64,000 nt of DNA, from positions 3,121,751 to 3,185,750 of the forward strand of contig OY101118.1 of the NCBI GenBank assembly GCA_956465555.1, read 5' to 3'. Below the pieces are notes generated by a model. That model did not search any database, had not been told where the DNA came from, and saw only the letters and a program-made list of their open reading frames with translations. Positions 60,855 to 64,000 of the stretch are shown piece by piece. The DNA comes from Nitzschia sp. pyKryTriq1. Its lineage: Eukaryota; Bacillariophyta; Bacillariophyceae; Bacillariales; Bacillariaceae. Made by a program: the position numbers and the translations under genes. How positions within the stretch are numbered: position 1 is the first letter of the stretch; each line of letters begins with the position of its first letter.

Positions 60855-61814
60855 ATGTTTCCAGTGTCGAAGAAGAAGAATCATTTCTCCTGTCGACTAA
60901 TAGTCCTGCTGCTGGTTGGCGAAACCTTCTTGTGGAAAGGGGCGTTGTCGTATTCGTATTCGAGTGCTCGGGGGTCCAGGGATTGCCGCCAAACGACCAC
61001 ATCATCATCTCTATACAATGATGGTTGCAGAGATGAGCTTTCTTCGACGCCCATTCCCACCTTGGAGTCAACAAGACGGAATGTTTTGAAGAGTGCTATT
61101 GCAAGGACGACGGGGGCTCTACTATTGGGCGTAAGCTCACCCGCTCTACTAGAACTCGAGTCGGTTCGAGCAGCTGTCGACGAAGAAGCCATCATCGCTC
61201 CGACAGTGTTGCCAACCGAAGATACTCGAATTTATAAACTCAAGTCGGGAATACAGTTCCGAAATCTTCGAGTGGGGGGTGGTCCCTTGGTGACAGAGGG
61301 CGGTGGTGGTGGGGACAAGCCGACGATACTGATGCACGTTCAAGCACTGTTGCGAGATGGAACAATTTTAATCGATACTCGTCAAGGTGGACGCCCTATT
61401 CTCTATCAACTCGGATCGGCTACTTTAGAAGATGCACCTGGGATTGTAACTCCTGGTCTGGACGATGCCATCGTCTCGCGGGGTACTTTGTTGGCCGCGG
61501 GTAGCAATAGTAATGAGAGTCTCGTCGAACCCATGAGACAAGGCGGAATCCGGCTCGTTGTCGTTCCAGCCGACTTGGCCTACGGATCCGATGGGCTATC
61601 GCGCTATCATGTATGGAAACGAGGTGGGAAAATGCTGAAAAGGCCAGTTCCCCGGGATGAAGTCTTGCGGTATGAAATTGAAATCTTGAGGTGTTTGGAA
61701 GTTCCGTTAGAAGTCCAACAGCCTCAGAACGAACAAGAGGGAGACCCTAATATCCAAACGGTGAAGGCTTGCTGTCCAGAAGAGCTCTATCCTTGTCAAG
61801 GTCCACAGACGTGA
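60855..61814 (+). CDS. FKBP-type peptidyl-prolyl isomerase, likely thylakoid lumen, 319 aa
   Basis: ATG at 60855. Residues 13–30 (CRLIVLLLVGETFLWKGA) form a signal peptide ending near A-L-S-Y. A Ser/Arg-rich transit-like stretch follows, then TRRNVLKSAIARTTGALLLGVSSPALL (twin Arg at 74–75) with a hydrophobic core. This is a Tat-type lumenal signal, so passage through ER, plastid and thylakoid is expected. From about residue 125, IYKLKSGIQFRNLRVGGGP starts an FKBP fold. The loop VQALLRDGTILIDTRQGGRPILYQLGS, then PGLDDAIV, MRQGGIRLVVVPADLAYGSDG and EVLRYEIEILRC follow in order. The usual FKBP Y-x-G-x-L-x-D-G and F-D segments are altered (HVQALLRDGTILIDT), so catalytic activity may be weak. Its 3' end converges with the next gene, about 280 nt apart. 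Confidence 0.85.
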   Translation: MFPVSKKKNHFSCRLIVLLLVGETFLWKGALSYSYSSARGSRDCRQTTTSSSLYNDGCRDELSSTPIPTLESTRRNVLKSAIARTTGALLLGVSSPALLELESVRAAVDEEAIIAPTVLPTEDTRIYKLKSGIQFRNLRVGGGPLVTEGGGGGDKPTILMHVQALLRDGTILIDTRQGGRPILYQLGSATLEDAPGIVTPGLDDAIVSRGTLLAAGSNSNESLVEPMRQGGIRLVVVPADLAYGSDGLSRYHVWKRGGKMLKRPVPRDEVLRYEIEILRCLEVPLEVQQPQNEQEGDPNIQTVKACCPEELYPCQGPQT

Positions 61815-62091
61815 TGAAAAATTCGTTGGACTTCTTTGATTTGGCTAAGATGAGCATGCTACCAGTACTCCACCCCAAGTGTTGTCGTATCTGGCCCGGA
61901 TTCTCTGGAAACACTAACTGGTGGATGGTACCGCCAGGTGTCCTTGAGTCAAGACCGGTGAAAAATGACTCACTCCTCATTTGGGAGAGTCATCTGAAAG
62001 GAGTCGCATCGGCACATTGCCAAGAAGGGTATAATAGACGAACTGTTCAAAAGTTACCCCGGAATGTATAGAAAACTAATAAGAATCAAAA

Positions 62092-63003
62092 TTACTCAGC
62101 TGCCGTGGTAATTGTATAGTGATTGGGTGTGGATAGACAAAAGTTGTCACCCTCGATGAGCAGAATTTCAGTCTCTGTTGAACAGTCTCCCGACGCGTCG
62201 ATTTGTACAGTAAACTCACTGTCGCTTGTCGACGAATGGTCATCAACCGTTTCCTCGTCCATTTTGTCGAGAAGATGACGGATGTGGTCTTCTTCCTCAA
62301 CTTCGAATGCTTCCTCGGACTCGTGCTCCATTCCTTGATGACTCTGGTCCTCGTCAAATTCTTCGTTTTCGACAGTGGGAACTAGAGAAAGATCATGGGA
62401 CATCTGCGATAGCATACTCTTTAGCTCTTGCGTCAATTGCATATCCTCTATTTCAAAGAAGGATAAAGTGTCTTGCGACAGCATGCTTTCTTGGATTTCA
62501 ATGATAGGATCCAAATGTGCTGGCTTGAAGTGGGCGCATTCACTGTTGGCCCTCTTTCGAATCTTCCTGCCAGAAGTTCCACGAATGGCGGGACGCGTGG
62601 ATCGTACAACCTTGCTATTGATGTTGTGGCCAGCTGTTTTTGCTTGACGTGCCATCCTCCTCCATTGGTCGGAGCTGATGCGTGAGCGTTGCATCCCGGG
62701 CGAACATTTGTTCTCGTCAGACGACGAAGGCGCTTCTTTGGTCGTTCTTATTGTTCGAACACTTCGCTTTTTGCGTTTGGCTTTACTCATCGAAGCCATC
62801 TCCGAAGCCTTTTCATTGGAATCCACGACGGGTGATGATGATCGTTTTCTTTCTATTCGAGACAGCTCCGGATTGTCTCGATATTGATTTGACATGTCGT
62901 CGACGCCCCCCTTGCAAAGCCCATCCAACAGCGTATCGACGACACCCCCTCCTCCGTAACACAACGGCGGGGGTCGCATCATCATGATTCCCAACAGTGG
63001 CAT
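62092..63003 (-). CDS. Hypothetical nuclear-type protein, 303 aa
   Basis: No recognised family. ATG at 63003. It has Met/Pro/Gly-rich first residues, then bipartite basic patches typical of nuclear import (SKAKRKKRSVRTIRTTK near residue 75 and SGRKIRKRANSE near 145). A short SDQWRRMARQAK helix lies between the patches. The C-terminal half is strongly acidic with helix-like SMLSQDTLSFFEIEDMQLTQELKSMLSQM and EEEDHIRHLLDKMDEE segments. A transcription or chromatin role is possible from composition only. Confidence 0.7.
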   Translation of the reverse strand: MPLLGIMMMRPPPLCYGGGGVVDTLLDGLCKGGVDDMSNQYRDNPELSRIERKRSSSPVVDSNEKASEMASMSKAKRKKRSVRTIRTTKEAPSSSDENKCSPGMQRSRISSDQWRRMARQAKTAGHNINSKVVRSTRPAIRGTSGRKIRKRANSECAHFKPAHLDPIIEIQESMLSQDTLSFFEIEDMQLTQELKSMLSQMSHDLSLVPTVENEEFDEDQSHQGMEHESEEAFEVEEEDHIRHLLDKMDEETVDDHSSTSDSEFTVQIDASGDCSTETEILLIEGDNFCLSTPNHYTITTAAE

Positions 63004-64000
63004 CTCTTCAACTTATTTTCACGAAAGAGGGTTGCAGCATTCCTTGAAACAATAAAGAGATGATGATCAAATATCACTTTGGAATGAGAAAGATATTTAC
63101 TTCCGAATTGAAATGAGGAATGATCGCGGTCGCCAGACGAGAGTTATCGCTGAGGCACTATTGAAATCCGATGGGTGGACCGTTGGTGAGTCGGGTGTTC
63201 GTTAAGTAGAGTGGCGTTGAGAGGCTCGACGTTGAGACAAAAGTACGGTACTTAAGGAATATTCATCCGTTGGGAATTGGCTGGCGCGAGATTCTGCAAG
63301 AAAAGCACACCCACCATTTTATGAAATCCGGAGTACCAAGGTAAGTTCCCAACAATCATCCTCCCCGAGCGAGAAGAAAGCTGGTACTGTACGTAACATG
63401 TACTTGTACTGTTCTATTGAGAACGATGTCATTACAACATTACTAATGACCGCCTACCTCAACATGACAGCAATCAATCACGACCGTAAAAGAGTCGGCT
63501 TTCGCTTCTGACGAGCTGCAAGAAGAACCTTCGGTTGCTCGTCCCACCACCACCGGCGGCAGCACTGCTGTCTGTTGACAACTTGCCTGCAACCGATCGA
63601 TCAAGCGAGGATGAAACACGGGCGACAGTTAATTTAGAGTCGAATTCTCTACTCGTACTGGATGTGGTAGTAACGATATCAAGGAGACGGATCTCGTGAC
63701 GAACACAAAATTCGAGGAAACCCCCCCCACCATGATGGCGACGGCTTCGACGATGATGGCTTCGTGGTGGACGAAACAAGCTTCTTCAAGAGATCGACAA
63801 CGGAGAATTAAGCGATTGACCACTGGGAAATGACCTACTGTTTGCCGAGAAAATTCACCAATCTTGCTACCTGTCGTTCTTGCACAACACCTTTTAGGTT
63901 TTCCAGCCGATGAGGCTACCAGCTCGTCGACAGGGAAAGACTCGCACTATCATAATATGGCCCCATGATAAACCCACGATACACCACGGACCGCTTCCCA
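63004..64000. other. Right-edge region, no gene firmly supported
   Basis: A 101-codon minus-strand frame at 63474–63779 and another at 63629–63823 are Arg/Ser/Gly-rich with no recognised motif. A partial gene entering from the right edge cannot be excluded. No repeat of note except a C run at 63721–63728. Confidence 0.35.

Noticed and set aside
1-64000. CRISPR arrays, operons or ribosome binding sites
   Set aside because: The DNA is eukaryotic nuclear in character (introns, giant genes, targeting leaders); no spaced direct repeats of CRISPR type were seen.

Overview
The window looks like nuclear DNA of a photosynthetic stramenopile, most likely a diatom. Protein genes are large and mostly intron-poor. 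The few introns are short (77–177 nt) with GT–AG ends. Proteins are full of Ser, Ala, Gln, His and Asp runs made by triplet repeats. One protein has a signal peptide followed by a twin-arginine segment, as in plastid thylakoid-lumen proteins reached through a secondary-plastid route, and there is an NNP-type nitrate transporter. I cannot name the species. The functional calls rest on remembered family motifs, not on searches.

Layout. 0.7–7.0 kb: a low-complexity protein with a Cys/His motif (-) and a SulP/STAS anion transporter with a basic, organelle-like leader (-). 7.4–13.8 kb (-): the C-terminal, catalytic part of the giant E3 ubiquitin ligase UBR4/BIG as a free-standing gene. 14–23.4 kb: an unknown gene, an FG-repeat nucleoporin of the Nup62/Nsp1 type, a FOXRED1-like mitochondrial oxidoreductase, and two more low-complexity proteins, one clearly sharing the Cys/His motif of the first gene. 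24.1–38.7 kb (+): a five-exon gene for about 4,713 residues that is the N-terminal part of UBR4/BIG (UBR box, propeller-like region, ZZ-like finger, UIM-like helix, GRF-like finger, Cys-rich segment). It ends just about where the 7.4–13.8 kb gene begins in family order. 38.8–42.8 kb: a class 3 lipase and a type II membrane glycosyltransferase-like protein. 43–52.5 kb: gene-poor, repeat-rich DNA with a probable solo LTR, a 62-bp tandem duplication, a dispersed short repeat and a tandem pair of TPR-like paralogues. 52.5–63 kb: a secreted Cys-rich protein with a fucolectin/F5-8C-like end, a divergent NNP nitrate-type transporter, a lone flavodoxin-like domain, an unknown protein, a lumenal FKBP and another unknown protein.

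The main discovery candidate is the split UBR4. Substrate recognition (UBR box) and catalysis (hemiRING plus C-terminal helical module) are on two divergent genes about 10 kb apart, each with an intact frame. One inversion with a breakpoint inside an ancestral UBR4 gene would produce this arrangement. If both are expressed, the ligase would have to assemble from two polypeptides.

Several of the longest open frames begin at TTG or GTG. The coordinates given here start at the first credible ATG instead.
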